A DNA stretch of 64,000 nucleotides, taken from contig NZ_JAKZLF010000002.1 of the NCBI RefSeq assembly GCF_022808855.1, positions 124,001-188,000 on the forward strand. The letters are read 5' to 3'. The notes below the pieces were generated by a model. That model was not told the origin of the DNA. It made no database searches and saw only the letters and a list, made by a program, of their open reading frames with translations. This document shows positions 9,479 through 18,967 of the stretch, piece after piece. This stretch comes from Anaeromyxobacter soli (GTDB taxonomy: Bacteria > Myxococcota > Myxococcia > Myxococcales > Anaeromyxobacteraceae). The translations under genes were made by a program, and so were the position numbers. Each line of letters opens with the position of its first letter. Positions within the stretch are counted from its first letter, which is position 1.

Positions 9479-12400
9479 TCACATGTTGCGCCGGTACTGC
9501 CCGCCGACCTCGAAGAGCGCGGCCGTGATCTGACCGAGCGAGCACACGCGGACCGCGTCCATCAGGACCTCGAAGACGTTGCGGCCCTCGAGGACCGCCT
9601 GCCTGAGGCGGCGCAGCGCGAGCGGCGCCTCGTCCGCGTGGCGCGCGTGGAAGTCCCGGAGCCGGTCGAGCTGGGAGCGCTTCTCCTCCTCCGTCGAGCG
9701 CGCCAGCTCGATGTGGTCGGAGACCGGGTCGCCGTGCGGGTTGCGGAAGGTGTTCACGCCGACGATGGGGTACTCGCCGGTGTGCTTGAGCATCTCGTAG
9801 TGCATGCTCTCCTCCTGGATCCGGCTGCGCTGGTAGCCGGTCTCCATCGCGCCGAGCACGCCCCCGCGGTCCGCGAGGCGCTCGAACTCGGCGAGCACGG
9901 CCTCCTCCACGAGCTCCGTCAGCTCGTCGATCACGAACGCACCCTGGTTCGGGTTCTCGTTCTTCGCGAGCCCCCACTCCCGGTTGATGATGAGCTGGAT
10001 CGCCATCGCCCGGCGGACGCTCTCCTCCGTCGGCGTGGTGATCGCCTCGTCGTAGGCGTTCGTGTGGAGCGAGTTGCAGTTGTCGTAGATCGCCACGAGC
10101 GCCTGGAGCGTCGTGCGGATGTCGTTGAAGGCGATCTCCTGCGCGTGCAACGACCGGCCCGAGGTCTGGATGTGGTACTTCAGCTTCTGGCTGCGCTCGT
10201 TCGCGCCGTACCGGTCGCGCATCGCCACCGCCCAGATGCGGCGCGCCACGCGGCCGAGCACCGTGTACTCCGGGTCCATGCCGTTGCTGAAGAAGAAGCT
10301 CAGGTTCGGCGCGAACTCGTCGATGTGCATGCCGCGCGCGAGGTAGGCCTCGACGAACGTGAAGCCGTTCGCGAGCGTGAACGCGAGCTGGCTTATCGGG
10401 TTCGCCCCCGCCTCCGCGATGTGGTAGCCGCTGATGCTCACCGAGTAGAAGTTGCGCACCTTGTGGCGCACGAAGTACTCGGCGATGTCGCCCATCACCT
10501 TCAGGCTGAACTCGGTGGAGAAGATGCAGGTGTTCTGGCCCTGATCCTCCTTGAGGATGTCGGCCTGGACCGTGCCGCGCACGCTCGAGAGCGCGCGGGC
10601 GCGGAGCGCCGCCGCCTCGGCCACCGTCGGCTCCCGCCCGTGCTCGGCGGCGAACCGCTCGACCTGCTGGTCGATGGCGGCGTTCATGAACATCGCCAGG
10701 ATCGCCGGCGCCGGGCCGTTGATCGTCATGCTGACGGACGTCGCGGGGTCGCAGAGGTCGAACCCGGAGTACAGCACCTTCAGGTCGTCGAGCGTCGCGA
10801 TCGAGACGCCGGAGTTCCCGATCTTCCCGTAGATGTCGGGGCGCGGGTCCGGGTCGCAGCCGTACAGCGTCACCGAGTCGAAGGCGGTGGACAGCCGCTT
10901 CGCGGGCATGTCCTGGGAGACGAGCTTGAAGCGCCGGTTGGTCCGGAACGCGTCCCCCTCCCCCGCGAACATGCGGGTCGGATCCTCGTTCTCGCGCTTG
11001 AACGGGAACGTGCCCGCCGTGTAGGGGAAGGCGCCCGGCACGTTCTCCAGCATCAGCCAGGCGAGCCGGTCGCCGTCGTCCTCGAACCGGGGCAGGACGA
11101 CCTTGCGGATCTTCGTCCCGGACAGGGAGGTGTGGACGATCCGGGTCCGCACCTCGCGGTCGCGGACCTTCACGACGTACTCGTCGCCCGCGTACGCCTT
11201 CACGAGCTCGGGCCAGCACGCGAGCAGCTTCTTCGCCCCGGGATCGAGGCGGGCCTCGCGCGCCTGCGCGAGCGGCTCGAGCGCCTCGGCGGGCGCCGGG
11301 TGGTCCGGATCGGCCGCGCGCACCATGCGCTGCGCCGCGCGGAGTTGCTGCGCCTCCCGCGCGAGCGCCGCCTGCTCGCGCGCGCGGCGCTTGTAGCCGC
11401 GGACGCCGTCCGCGATCTCGGCGAGGTAGCGCACCCGCCCGCTGGGCACGAGCGGGATCTGGTGCGTGCTGTGGCGCGTCTGGACCTCGGGCAGCCGGCC
11501 CTCGCGGAGCGGAAGGCCCAGCTCGCGCAGGCGCGGGCGGAGCGCCTGGTACAGCGCCGTGACGCCGTCGTCGTTGAAGCGGCTCGCGATGGTGCCGAAG
11601 ACCGGCATCTCGTCGAGCGGGCGATCGAACGCGCCGCGGTTCCGCTGCACCTGCTTCGAGACGTCGCGCAGGGCGTCCGCCGCGCCCCGGCGGTCGAACT
11701 TGTTGATGGCGACGAGCTCGGCGAAGTCGAGCATGTCGATCTTCTCGAGCTGGCTCGCCGCGCCGAACTCCGGGGTCATGACGTAGAGCGGCACGTCGAC
11801 GAGCGGCGCGATCGCGGCGTCGCCCTGGCCGATGCCGGGGGTCTCGACGATCACGAGGTCGAACCCGGCGACCTTCGCGGCGGCGACCACGTCCGGCAGC
11901 CCCCGGCTCACCTCGCTGCCCGTGTCCCGGGTGGCGAGGCTCCGGAAGTAGACGCGCGGGCCGTGCGTCCACGGGCCGATGGCGTTCATGCGGATGCGGT
12001 CGCCGAGCAGCGCGCCGCCGCTCTTCCGCCGCGACGGGTCGATGCTGACGACGGCGATGCGCAGCGCGTCGTCCTGGTCGAGGCGCAGCCGCCGGATGAG
12101 CTCGTCCGTGAGGCTCGACTTCCCCGCGCCGCCCGTCCCGGTGACACCGACCACCGGCACGCGGCGGGTGCGCGACTGGGCGTGGAGCGCCATGACGAGC
12201 TTCGGGTCCGCGTCGCCGTTCTCGAGGGCGGTGACGAGCCGCGCGAGGGCCCGCCAGGCGGCGTCGGAGTGGCCGGTGACGGCGTCGAGCGTCCTCGGGG
12301 CGAGCGGCGACGGGCCCGTGTCGCAGCGCTTCACGATCTCGCCGATCATCCCGGGCAGCCCCATGCGCTGGCCGTCCTCGGGGCTGTAGATGCGCCCGAC

Positions 12401-12772
12401 GCCGTACGCGTGCAGCTCCCGGATCTCGGCGGGCACGATGACGCCGCCGCCGCCGCCGAACACCTGGATGTCCTCCCCGCCGCGCTGCCGCAGCGAGTCC
12501 ACCACGTACTTGAAGAACTCGAGGTGGCCGCCCTGGTACGAGCTGATGGCGATCCCCTGGGCGTCCTCCTGCAGCGCCGCCGTGACGATCTCGTCGACCG
12601 AGCGGTTGTGGCCGAGGTGGATGACCTCGGCCCCCCGGTCCATGAGGATCCGCCGCACGATGTTGATGGCGGCGTCGTGGCCGTCGAACAGCGCCGCGGC
12701 GGTGACGATGCGGACCTTGTGCTTCGGCCGATCCTCGGTGACGGGCGTGAGCTCGCCGGTCGCGATGGTCAC
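9479..12772 (-). CDS. icmF: Fused isobutyryl-CoA mutase IcmF (B12 domain - GTPase - mutase)
   Basis: 1097 residues. Domain order identifies IcmF: B12-binding domain ~20-150 with the base-off ligand motif [11 protein letters not shown] (His ~32), SSYQGGH and FGGGGGVI; MeaB-like G-protein chaperone ~190-420 with P-loop [12 protein letters not shown] and [18 protein letters not shown]; mutase TIM barrel ~560-1097 ([52 protein letters not shown]). It interconverts isobutyryl-CoA and n-butyryl-CoA, and in some members pivalyl/isovaleryl-CoA, using adenosylcobalamin. The start is a GTG at 12772 that overlaps the TGA of the acyl-CoA synthetase (GTGA), so translation is coupled. The frame stays open upstream across the synthetase gene, but that is an antisense-like shadow, not a fusion. 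Substrate preference cannot be read by eye. Confidence 0.95.
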   Translation of the reverse strand: MTIATGELTPVTEDRPKHKVRIVTAAALFDGHDAAINIVRRILMDRGAEVIHLGHNRSVDEIVTAALQEDAQGIAISSYQGGHLEFFKYVVDSLRQRGGEDIQVFGGGGGVIVPAEIRELHAYGVGRIYSPEDGQRMGLPGMIGEIVKRCDTGPSPLAPRTLDAVTGHSDAAWRALARLVTALENGDADPKLVMALHAQSRTRRVPVVGVTGTGGAGKSSLTDELIRRLRLDQDDALRIAVVSIDPSRRKSGGALLGDRIRMNAIGPWTHGPRVYFRSLATRDTGSEVSRGLPDVVAAAKVAGFDLVIVETPGIGQGDAAIAPLVDVPLYVMTPEFGAASQLEKIDMLDFAELVAINKFDRRGAADALRDVSKQVQRNRGAFDRPLDEMPVFGTIASRFNDDGVTALYQALRPRLRELGLPLREGRLPEVQTRHSTHQIPLVPSGRVRYLAEIADGVRGYKRRAREQAALAREAQQLRAAQRMVRAADPDHPAPAEALEPLAQAREARLDPGAKKLLACWPELVKAYAGDEYVVKVRDREVRTRIVHTSLSGTKIRKVVLPRFEDDGDRLAWLMLENVPGAFPYTAGTFPFKRENEDPTRMFAGEGDAFRTNRRFKLVSQDMPAKRLSTAFDSVTLYGCDPDPRPDIYGKIGNSGVSIATLDDLKVLYSGFDLCDPATSVSMTINGPAPAILAMFMNAAIDQQVERFAAEHGREPTVAEAAALRARALSSVRGTVQADILKEDQGQNTCIFSTEFSLKVMGDIAEYFVRHKVRNFYSVSISGYHIAEAGANPISQLAFTLANGFTFVEAYLARGMHIDEFAPNLSFFFSNGMDPEYTVLGRVARRIWAVAMRDRYGANERSQKLKYHIQTSGRSLHAQEIAFNDIRTTLQALVAIYDNCNSLHTNAYDEAITTPTEESVRRAMAIQLIINREWGLAKNENPNQGAFVIDELTELVEEAVLAEFERLADRGGVLGAMETGYQRSRIQEESMHYEMLKHTGEYPIVGVNTFRNPHGDPVSDHIELARSTEEEKRSQLDRLRDFHARHADEAPLALRRLRQAVLEGRNVFEVLMDAVRVCSLGQITAALFEVGGQYRRNM

Positions 12773-14472
12773 GGGTTCGCCTTCAGCTCGGGGAAGTCTT
12801 CCTCGAAGAACTCGCGCTCGCCGCGAGCGTCGGGCGACTCGTGCCGCTGCTTCTCGAGGCGGGAGAGCTCGGTGCGGCGGATCTTGCCGGAGATGGTCTT
12901 CGGGAGGTCCGCGATCTCGAGCCGGCGGACGCGCTTGTAGGGGGCGAGCACCTTGCGGATGTGCTGGAAGATCGAGAGCGCCAGCTCCCGGCTCGGCTCG
13001 TAGCCGTCCCTCAGCACGACGAACGCCTTCGGGACGGAGAGGCGGCGCGGGTCGGGGCTCGGCACGACCGCCGCCTCGGCCACGGCCTCGTGCTCGATGA
13101 GCGCGCTCTCGAGCTCGAAGGGGCTGATGCGGTAGTCGGACGACTTGAACACGTCGTCCATCCGGCCGACGTAGGTGTAGTAGCCCTCGTCGTCCACCGA
13201 GGCGACGTCGCCGCAGTGGTAGTGGCCGTTGCGCAGCAGGTGCGCGGTCTTCGCGGGGTCGTCCTTGTAGCCCGTCATGAGCCCGACCGGGCGCTCCTCC
13301 AGCGAGAGGCAGATCTCGCCCTCGCGCGCGGGCTGCTCCCCGTCGCCGAGCAGCGCGACCCGGTAGCCCGGCAGCGGCCGGCCCATCGACCCGGGCTTCA
13401 CCTTCTGTCCGGGTGAGTTGCCGATCTGGCAGGTGGTCTCGGTCTGGCCGTAGCCGTCGCGGATGACGATCCCCCAGGCCTTCTTGACCTGCTCGATCAC
13501 CTCGGGGTTGAGCGGCTCGCCCGCGCCGACGAGCTCGCGGAGCTTCACCGGGTGGCTCGCGAGGTCCTCCTGGATCAGCATCCGCCACACGGTCGGCGGG
13601 GCGCACAGGGAGGTGACCCCGCAGCGCGTGACGACGTCGAGCATCGCCTTCGCGTTGAACCGCGCGTAGTTGTAGATGAACACCGTGGCGCCCGCGTTCC
13701 ACGGCGCGAAGAGGTTGCTCCAGGCGTGCTTCGCCCAGCCCGGCGAGCTGACGTTGTAGTGCACGTCGCCCGGCATCAGGCCGATCCAGTACATGGTCGA
13801 GAGGTGACCGACCGGATAGCTCGTGTGCGTGTGGAGCACGAGCTTCGGCTTCGCGGTCGTGCCGGAGGTGAAGTAGAGGAGCAGCGGCTCGTCCGCCGCC
13901 GTGGGGCCGTCCGGCGTGAACTGCGCCAGGGCGCCGCCCGCCCTCTCGTAGCTCGTCCAGCCGGAGCGCTCGCGCCCCACGACGATGCGCGAGTAGTCGC
14001 CGGGCAGCGCGTCGAACTTCGACGTGTCCGCCTCGCCGACGATCACGTGGCGCACCTTGCCGCGCTCGAAGCGGTCCTTCAGGTCGTCGGTGGTGAGGAG
14101 CGTCGTGGCGGGGATGATCACCGCGCCGAGCTTCATGCAGGCGAGCATGACCTCCCAGAGCGGCACGACGTTCCCGAGCATCATGAGGACCGCGTCGCCC
14201 CGGCGGACGCCCATCGCGCGGAGGAAGTTCGCGACCTGACCCGAGCGCCGGGAGAGCTCGGCGAAGGAGAGCTTCACCTCCTTGCCGCCCTCGTCGACGA
14301 TCCACAGCGCCGGGCGGTCGTTCCCCTTCGCCAGCTCGTCGAAATAGTCGAGCGCCCAGTTGAACTGAACGAGCTTCGGCCACCGGAACTCCCGGTAGGC
14401 CTGCTCGTAGTCGGTCCGGTGGGCGAGGAGGAAGTCTCGCGCTTCGAGGAAGGGCCGTGACGGGCTCATCAT
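12769..14472 (-). CDS. AMP-forming acyl-CoA synthetase (short/medium chain)
   Basis: 567-residue ANL-superfamily ligase that activates a carboxylic acid with ATP and CoA. Seen: P-loop [20 protein letters not shown] (~200), the aromatic/acyl pocket motif GYGQTET (~340), [20 protein letters not shown] (~430) and the C-terminal [12 protein letters not shown] (~535) containing the catalytic Lys that Pat-type enzymes acetylate. Start is the first of two tandem ATGs at 14472, preceded by GAGGTG. First gene of acs-icmF-acd. The neighbours suggest butyrate, isobutyrate or a related branched acid as substrate. The Pat-like enzyme at 2143-4578 is a plausible regulator. Confidence 0.93.
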   Translation of the reverse strand: MMSPSRPFLEARDFLLAHRTDYEQAYREFRWPKLVQFNWALDYFDELAKGNDRPALWIVDEGGKEVKLSFAELSRRSGQVANFLRAMGVRRGDAVLMMLGNVVPLWEVMLACMKLGAVIIPATTLLTTDDLKDRFERGKVRHVIVGEADTSKFDALPGDYSRIVVGRERSGWTSYERAGGALAQFTPDGPTAADEPLLLYFTSGTTAKPKLVLHTHTSYPVGHLSTMYWIGLMPGDVHYNVSSPGWAKHAWSNLFAPWNAGATVFIYNYARFNAKAMLDVVTRCGVTSLCAPPTVWRMLIQEDLASHPVKLRELVGAGEPLNPEVIEQVKKAWGIVIRDGYGQTETTCQIGNSPGQKVKPGSMGRPLPGYRVALLGDGEQPAREGEICLSLEERPVGLMTGYKDDPAKTAHLLRNGHYHCGDVASVDDEGYYTYVGRMDDVFKSSDYRISPFELESALIEHEAVAEAAVVPSPDPRRLSVPKAFVVLRDGYEPSRELALSIFQHIRKVLAPYKRVRRLEIADLPKTISGKIRRTELSRLEKQRHESPDARGEREFFEEDFPELKANP

Positions 14473-14510
14473 GGACGCACCTCGGTAGATCGGGTGTGGA
14501 CGCGCCCGTG

Positions 14511-14577
14511 ACTGTACGCGCGGGCCACGCCGGGCGACGATGCCCGAGCCGGCCGTGTCACCTGGCAGTTTTTGCCA
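14511..14577 (-). promoter_or_regulatory. acs-icmF-acd promoter with TGGC/GCCA dyad
   Basis: Minus-strand order: TGGCAAAAACTGCCA dyad (14563-14577), GGGCATCG (14538-14545), -10-like TACAGT (14511-14516), then the synthetase 38 nt downstream. It aligns with the etfBA promoter over ~65 nt, including the dyad (14 of 15 bases) and the GCGTASAGTC block. Read as a shared regulon of the AraC-type protein. Confidence 0.55.
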
Positions 14578-14674
14578 CACCCCGCCTGCGGCGCCGGTCC
14601 ATCGCGGGGCGGAGCCGCCGCCCCCCCAGGCCCGACCGAGAGCGAGCGAGCGCGTCAGGGGGACGGCCCCGTCC

Positions 14675-14699
14675 GCCCGAGCGCTCAGGCGGCTCGGGC
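14675..14699 (-). terminator. Hairpin after the small zinc-ribbon gene
   Basis: GCCCGAGC (14675-14682), 9-nt loop, GCTCGGGC (14692-14699), 16 nt beyond the stop of the 111-residue gene. No clear T-run. Confidence 0.4.
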
Positions 14700-14715
14700 C
14701 GGGAACGTCCGGGGT

Positions 14716-15051
14716 TCAGCGTCGCGCGAACGCGCGCGCGGCGTGCGGGTCGCGCCACTTGCGAAACCCGCAATGGAGGCACGCGTCCGAGAACGGGTTC
14801 GCCACCCAGATCGTCCAGTGGAAGTGGCATCCGCAGAAAGGGCAGCGGAACGAGGCGAACCTTATCGCCGCGCCGGCGGAGGCCGTGATCCAGGCGGCGA
14901 GGAGGACGTGCCCCGGCGTGGCGCTGCCGGAGAGCTCCGGCAACAGCCTCGTCGCCCATCCCAGCACCGGCGCGAAACCCACGATCGCGGCGGCGAGCAC
15001 CCGGCGGCGCGCCCGGTAGTCCCGCCACACGGGCGACAAGCTCGAGCTCAT
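14716..15051 (-). CDS. Small membrane protein with zinc-ribbon
   Basis: 111 residues. Two hydrophobic stretches (~18-35 VLAAAIVGFAPVLGW and ~48-66 VLLAAWITASAGAAI) are followed by a treble-clef or ribbon-like pair CPFCGCHFHW and CLHCGF, which would bind zinc on the cytoplasmic side. Preceded by GAATGAGC-type context with ATG at 15051. Transcribed toward the acs promoter but separated by a hairpin. Function unknown; I know of no named family. Confidence 0.7.
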   Translation of the reverse strand: MSSSLSPVWRDYRARRRVLAAAIVGFAPVLGWATRLLPELSGSATPGHVLLAAWITASAGAAIRFASFRCPFCGCHFHWTIWVANPFSDACLHCGFRKWRDPHAARAFARR

Positions 15052-15152
15052 TCGCCGGCGAGGATACCCCAGGACCCTCCGGGCCCCGAAAGGGACCGGT
15101 CGGCGCCTCGCTTGCGCGTGCCGGGCCGCGCGGCCTGGAGGACAGGGCGCCT

Positions 15153-15195
15153 CGCCGGCGCGGGGCGCCCTTTGCCCGAGCTCACCCCGCCGGCG
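15153..15195 (-). terminator. Candidate hairpin after the peptidase gene
   Basis: CGCCGGCGCGGGG (15153-15165) can pair with CCCCGCCGGCG (15185-15195) with one bulge. It lies just past the stop at 15202. No T-run. Confidence 0.3.
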
Positions 15196-15201
15196 ACGGC
15201 C

Positions 15202-16533
15202 TCACAGCACGCGATCGATCGTGACGACGTCCACGAGGCCGAGCACCTGGTAGAGCGCGGGGATGATCCGCTCCGGAGGGTGGCGGCGCCGGAGCTCGGC
15301 CACCTTCTCCGTGCCGGCCCGGTACGCCGGCAGGTACATGCGCCCGTTGAGCGGGTGGCGACCCCAGGCGCCGGAGAGCTTTCCGGCGCGCTCCTCGGAG
15401 CACAGGTACTCGCCCCGGAGCACCCGGGCGACCTCGTCCTGCGGACGGCCCTCCTCCCAGGTGAGCCAGGACGACTGGTTCTTGGCGTCGTCCTGGAGGA
15501 GCGCGAGGAGCGTGCCGATCCGCAGATCGCGGTCGGGCAGCTCCGCGACCTCCTTGACGCCGAACGCCATCAGGACGGCGTTGTTGGCGAGCCCCTCGGA
15601 CAGCGCGGCGCCCCGCGTGTTCATCGTCAGCACGGTGCCCTCGAAGCCGAGCTTCCCCTGGACGTAGAGGGCCTGGGCGAGCGCGAAGTTCGTCACGTGG
15701 CCGGGGACCACCTCGTGCGAGACGAGGTCCAGGAACTCCGGGACCGAGATCTCGAGCGCGGCGTTGATCTCGTAGGTCGCCTCGTAGAGCGGCGCGCCTC
15801 GCGCGTCGCGCGCCCTTCCGACGTAGTTCATCGAGCCCGAGAACCAGGCGTTCTCGATGGGCAGGAACTCGATGTTCGCGCGCGGCACGGCGTGGAGCGA
15901 GGGCGGGAGGTACGGCACCACGTGCCGGCGGGTGCCCTCCTCGAGCTCTGCGATGAAGCCGTCGGCGAGGAGCTTGATTGCCTTGCGGGGGACGAGCCGC
16001 TCGGCACGCCAGGCGTCGACGGCCGCGAGGAGCGGCTCCGGCCGGCCGTCCACGCCGAGCAGCTCCGCGAGGAGCTGCCGCTTCGTCTCCGGCCGAGACG
16101 GCTCGGGAGGCTTCCCGGTGGAGGCGACCACGCACCGCTCGTAGGGCACCTTCGGCCCGCGCCCGCGCAGCTCCTCCACGAGCTCCCACATCACGCGGAG
16201 CGACTCGGCCTGCCCCGCGAGGAAGGCGCCGCGCAGGCCGCCCAGGGCGCGGGCGTCGGCGGCCAGCGCGTCGATCGCGCCCGGCACGTCCACCGCCGCG
16301 AGGTAGGCGTCGAGGGCGGCCGCGTCCGGCGCCGGCGCGGCGACGCCACCCGTCTCCCGCAGCCGCGCCGCGGCCGCGTGCGTGTACGCCTGCGGGAGCG
16401 GCTCGTCGGAGAACCAGGAGTCCGCGATGTAGCGGCCAGTGCCGGAGGGGCTCATCACGTCGCCTCCCCACAGCGTGTCGATCCCCAGGATGGCGGTGGC
16501 GACGGTCCTCGCCAGCGTGGCCTCGTCCGGCAT
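15202..16533 (-). CDS. DUF885-like putative zinc metallopeptidase
   Basis: 443 residues, mostly helical. The key motif is HEVVPGH (~300, in FLDLVSHEVVPGHVTNFA), which fits the HExxxGH zinc motif of the DUF885 / M32-like gluzincins, followed by ALSEGLANNAV about 45 residues on, where the third zinc ligand Glu would lie. RMYLPAYRAGTEKV near the C-terminus matches the end of the domain. No signal peptide, so a cytoplasmic peptidase or hydrolase is likely. The substrate is unknown. Single gene with hairpin downstream. Confidence 0.75.
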   Translation of the reverse strand: MPDEATLARTVATAILGIDTLWGGDVMSPSGTGRYIADSWFSDEPLPQAYTHAAAARLRETGGVAAPAPDAAALDAYLAAVDVPGAIDALAADARALGGLRGAFLAGQAESLRVMWELVEELRGRGPKVPYERCVVASTGKPPEPSRPETKRQLLAELLGVDGRPEPLLAAVDAWRAERLVPRKAIKLLADGFIAELEEGTRRHVVPYLPPSLHAVPRANIEFLPIENAWFSGSMNYVGRARDARGAPLYEATYEINAALEISVPEFLDLVSHEVVPGHVTNFALAQALYVQGKLGFEGTVLTMNTRGAALSEGLANNAVLMAFGVKEVAELPDRDLRIGTLLALLQDDAKNQSSWLTWEEGRPQDEVARVLRGEYLCSEERAGKLSGAWGRHPLNGRMYLPAYRAGTEKVAELRRRHPPERIIPALYQVLGLVDVVTIDRVL

Positions 16534-16645
16534 GAGCGGTCTCCTCGTGAGCGGCGGACCATAGCACCGGCGCTCGCCGGGGAGACGTCCCTCGAGGAGG
16601 ACCTCGTCGCCGCCATGGAGGCCGCACGAGCGCCTCCCGTTGGGA

Positions 16646-17245
16646 TCACCTCGACGTCGTCCCCGACCTCGCCTCGAGCGCCGCGGCGACGTCCCGGGAG
16701 AGCGTTCCGATCGTCCGGCTCAGCGCCGCGACCGTCGCCGCGACCTCCGCTCCGGCGCCGCGCTCGCGCGCGGTCGTCACCCCTTGGCTCGCGACCGCGC
16801 CACCCCGGCGCACGACCCACCGCGCCTCGAGGACGGCGGTGCCGTCAGGCTCGCCGTCGAACCGCAGCACGTCCACGGAGACCGACCACTCCGGCGCGGC
16901 GCTCACGGCCCACGGCCACCCGAGCACCTCGCTGGCCGGGACGGCCACCCGCAGGTCCTCGGCGAGCACGCGCGTGAAGAGGACGTCGAGCGGCGCGGCC
17001 CAGCGATCGACGCTCGCCACCTCCACGCGCGCGGGACCGGCGCGCGTCACGAGCTCCGGCCGGTCGAGGTAGGCGGGGAGGCGCACCGGCCCGACGCCGA
17101 GCACGGGCAGCGCGGGGCGGGTCGCGGAAGGTGAGGTCGCCTCGGCCTCGAGGAGGTAGTAGCGGGTCCGCTCGGGTCGCGGGCCGAGCGAGAGGCACGC
17201 CGCGAGCAGCGCGAGCGGCGCCACGAGCGCGTTCGCGCGGCTCAT
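16646..17245 (-). CDS. ABC-type transport auxiliary lipoprotein (PqiC-like)
   Basis: 199 residues. The start at 17245 gives a signal sequence ending in the lipobox LLAAC (Cys ~17); the longer upstream frame has no signal. The body (RYYLLEA..., GVGPVRLPAYLDRPELVTR, DRWAAPLDVLFTRVLAEDL) matches the PqiC / ABC_trans_aux family, outer-membrane lipoproteins that partner MCE proteins in phospholipid transport. ATGA overlap with the MCE gene upstream shows coupling. Last gene of the Mla-type operon. Confidence 0.85.
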   Translation of the reverse strand: MSRANALVAPLALLAACLSLGPRPERTRYYLLEAEATSPSATRPALPVLGVGPVRLPAYLDRPELVTRAGPARVEVASVDRWAAPLDVLFTRVLAEDLRVAVPASEVLGWPWAVSAAPEWSVSVDVLRFDGEPDGTAVLEARWVVRRGGAVASQGVTTARERGAGAEVAATVAALSRTIGTLSRDVAAALEARSGTTSR

Positions 17246-18198
17246 CGCCCGTCCTCCGCCCTGCCGCGGAGGAGCGCGCTCGGATCGCGATCGAGCCGCT
17301 CCGCGAGGTTGCGCAGCGACCGGCTCGTGCTCTGGAGCTCGGCGAGCGTGCGCGTGAGCTGCCACGCGAGCGGCGAGGCGGGGTCGAGGAGCTCGTCCAC
17401 GTGCCGGACCGCGGACTCCGCGTGCTCGAGCGTCGCGCGGAGCTGGACGACCGCGGCGCGCGTGTCCGCGGCGAGCGGCGTCACGGACGCGTCGACGGCG
17501 CGGGCCGCGCTCCCCACCGAGGCGATCGCGGCGTCCGCCGCACGCAGCGTGCCCGGCAGCCGCGCGACGGCGGCGTCCACGCCGCCGGCGGTCCGCTCGA
17601 ACGAGCGCGCGGCGGCGCGAAGATCGGCCACGAGGCCGTCGAGATCGAGGGACTGGAGCTTGGTGAGGAGCTTCGAGGCGTCCGCCTGGAGCGCGGCCAG
17701 GCCAGGCTCCGAGTAGACCGGGATCTCCGGGTACGGGAGCCGGAGCGGTGACGGCTTCGCGGGCGGCGCGTCGGGCAGGATGTCGAGGGTGACGTAGCGA
17801 CGGTTCGAGAGGTAGCTCTCGAGCGCGAGCCGCGCGCGGAGGCCGTGGTCGACGAGGGTGCGCACCGCCCGCGGGTCCGAGAGGTCGATCTCCCCGCCCA
17901 TCTCGCGGATCCGCGTCTGGTTGAGCTCGATCACGACCGGCATGCGCAGCTCCCGCAGCGGCTCGGTGGCGGAGCCCATCGAGAGGTGGATGCTCGTGAC
18001 GCGCCCCACCGGGACGCCCCGGAACTTCACCGGCGCGTCCACCTCCAGCCCGGCGAGGTCCTCGGAGAAGACCACCACGAACCGGACCCGGGCCTGCAGG
18101 ATGCGGCCGGCGCCGAGGTAGACCGCGGCGACGACCCCGAGCGCGACGGCGGCGATGACGAACGCGCCGACCAACTTCGGATCCAACCTCCGCGGCAT
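17242..18198 (-). CDS. mlaD: MCE-domain lipid-binding protein (MlaD type)
   Basis: 318 residues. Starts MPRRLDPKLVGAFVIAAV with a single N-terminal membrane anchor (~10-28), followed by the MCE domain (~38-115: VVVFSEDLAGLEVDAPVKFR, GVPVGRVTSI) and a long helical tail (~160-310) rich in Ala/Leu/Arg heptads. It would form the periplasmic ring that holds phospholipid between membranes. Start ATG 18198 is preceded by GGAGGTCTC; the upstream-extended frame is rejected. 10 nt after mlaF and overlapping the lipoprotein by ATGA. Confidence 0.92.
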   Translation of the reverse strand: MPRRLDPKLVGAFVIAAVALGVVAAVYLGAGRILQARVRFVVVFSEDLAGLEVDAPVKFRGVPVGRVTSIHLSMGSATEPLRELRMPVVIELNQTRIREMGGEIDLSDPRAVRTLVDHGLRARLALESYLSNRRYVTLDILPDAPPAKPSPLRLPYPEIPVYSEPGLAALQADASKLLTKLQSLDLDGLVADLRAAARSFERTAGGVDAAVARLPGTLRAADAAIASVGSAARAVDASVTPLAADTRAAVVQLRATLEHAESAVRHVDELLDPASPLAWQLTRTLAELQSTSRSLRNLAERLDRDPSALLRGRAEDGR

Positions 18199-18208
18199 GA
18201 GACCTCCT

Positions 18209-18967
18209 TCACGGACTGGCCACGCTCCCGGCGAAGAACGCGCGAACCGGCGCCGGCCCCTGCGCGCGCAGCTCGGACGGAGGTCCTTCCGCGATCGCGC
18301 GCCGGGCCTCGCCGTCGAGGAACAGCGCCCGCGTCCCGACCCCCAGGATCGTCGCGACGTCATGGGTGACGATGACCGCGGTCGTGCCGAGCGCGTCGCG
18401 AAGCTGCAGGATGAGCGCGTCGAGCCGGCGCGCGGTGGGCGGGTCGAGGCTCGCCGAGGGCTCGTCGATGAGCAGGATCTCGGGGTCGAGCGAGATGGCG
18501 CGGGCCAGCCCGGCGCGCTTCTGCATCCCTCCCGACAGCTCCCACGGGTAGTAGTCCTCGAAGCCGCGCAGGCCGACGAGCGAGAGCTTGAGCCGCACGA
18601 CGGCGCGGATGGCCGCGGCGCGGAGCGAGGTGAACTGCTCGAGCGGCAGCGCGACGTTCTCGGCGAGCGTCATGGACGTCCAGAGCGCGCTCCCCTGGAA
18701 CAGGACGCCGACGCGCCGGAGCATGCGCTCCCGCACCTCCGGGGGCGCGCTCGTGAAGCTCTCGCCGCCGTAGCGGACCTCACCGCCGGTGGGCTCCTGG
18801 AGGCCGAGGAGGTGGCGGAGCAGCGTGGTCTTCCCGCAGCCGCTCGCGCCCATCACCACGAAGATCTCGCCGCGCCGCACCGTGAAGCCGAGATCGCGGA
18901 TGACCACGCGGTCCCCGAACCTCATCGTGAGCTCGCGTACGCTGATGACCTCGTCGCCCACGGTCAC
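18209..18967 (-). CDS. mlaF: Mla-type ABC transporter ATPase
   Basis: 252 residues. Walker A GASGCGKTTLLRHL, Q-loop VLFQGSALWTSMT, signature ELSGGMQKRAGLARA, Walker B EILLIDEPSASLD and H-loop VIVTHD are all intact. The SGGMQKR signature with WTSMTLAENV is typical of MlaF. Start taken at GTG 18967, overlapping the mlaE stop as GTGA; a second in-frame GTG is 6 nt later. Powers MlaE-mediated lipid transfer at the inner membrane. Confidence 0.93.
   Translation of the reverse strand: MTVGDEVISVRELTMRFGDRVVIRDLGFTVRRGEIFVVMGASGCGKTTLLRHLLGLQEPTGGEVRYGGESFTSAPPEVRERMLRRVGVLFQGSALWTSMTLAENVALPLEQFTSLRAAAIRAVVRLKLSLVGLRGFEDYYPWELSGGMQKRAGLARAISLDPEILLIDEPSASLDPPTARRLDALILQLRDALGTTAVIVTHDVATILGVGTRALFLDGEARRAIAEGPPSELRAQGPAPVRAFFAGSVASP

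Noticed and set aside
9479-12772. Methylmalonyl-CoA mutase plus separate MeaB
   Set aside because: B12 domain, G-protein and mutase domains lie on one chain in the order of IcmF rather than of MutA/MutB.
9479-14383. One continuous frame from acs into icmF, suggesting a giant fusion protein
   Set aside because: The upstream half is Arg/Gly-rich out-of-frame translation of the acyl-CoA synthetase. IcmF has its own GTG overlapping the synthetase stop, and the real synthetase frame is intact.
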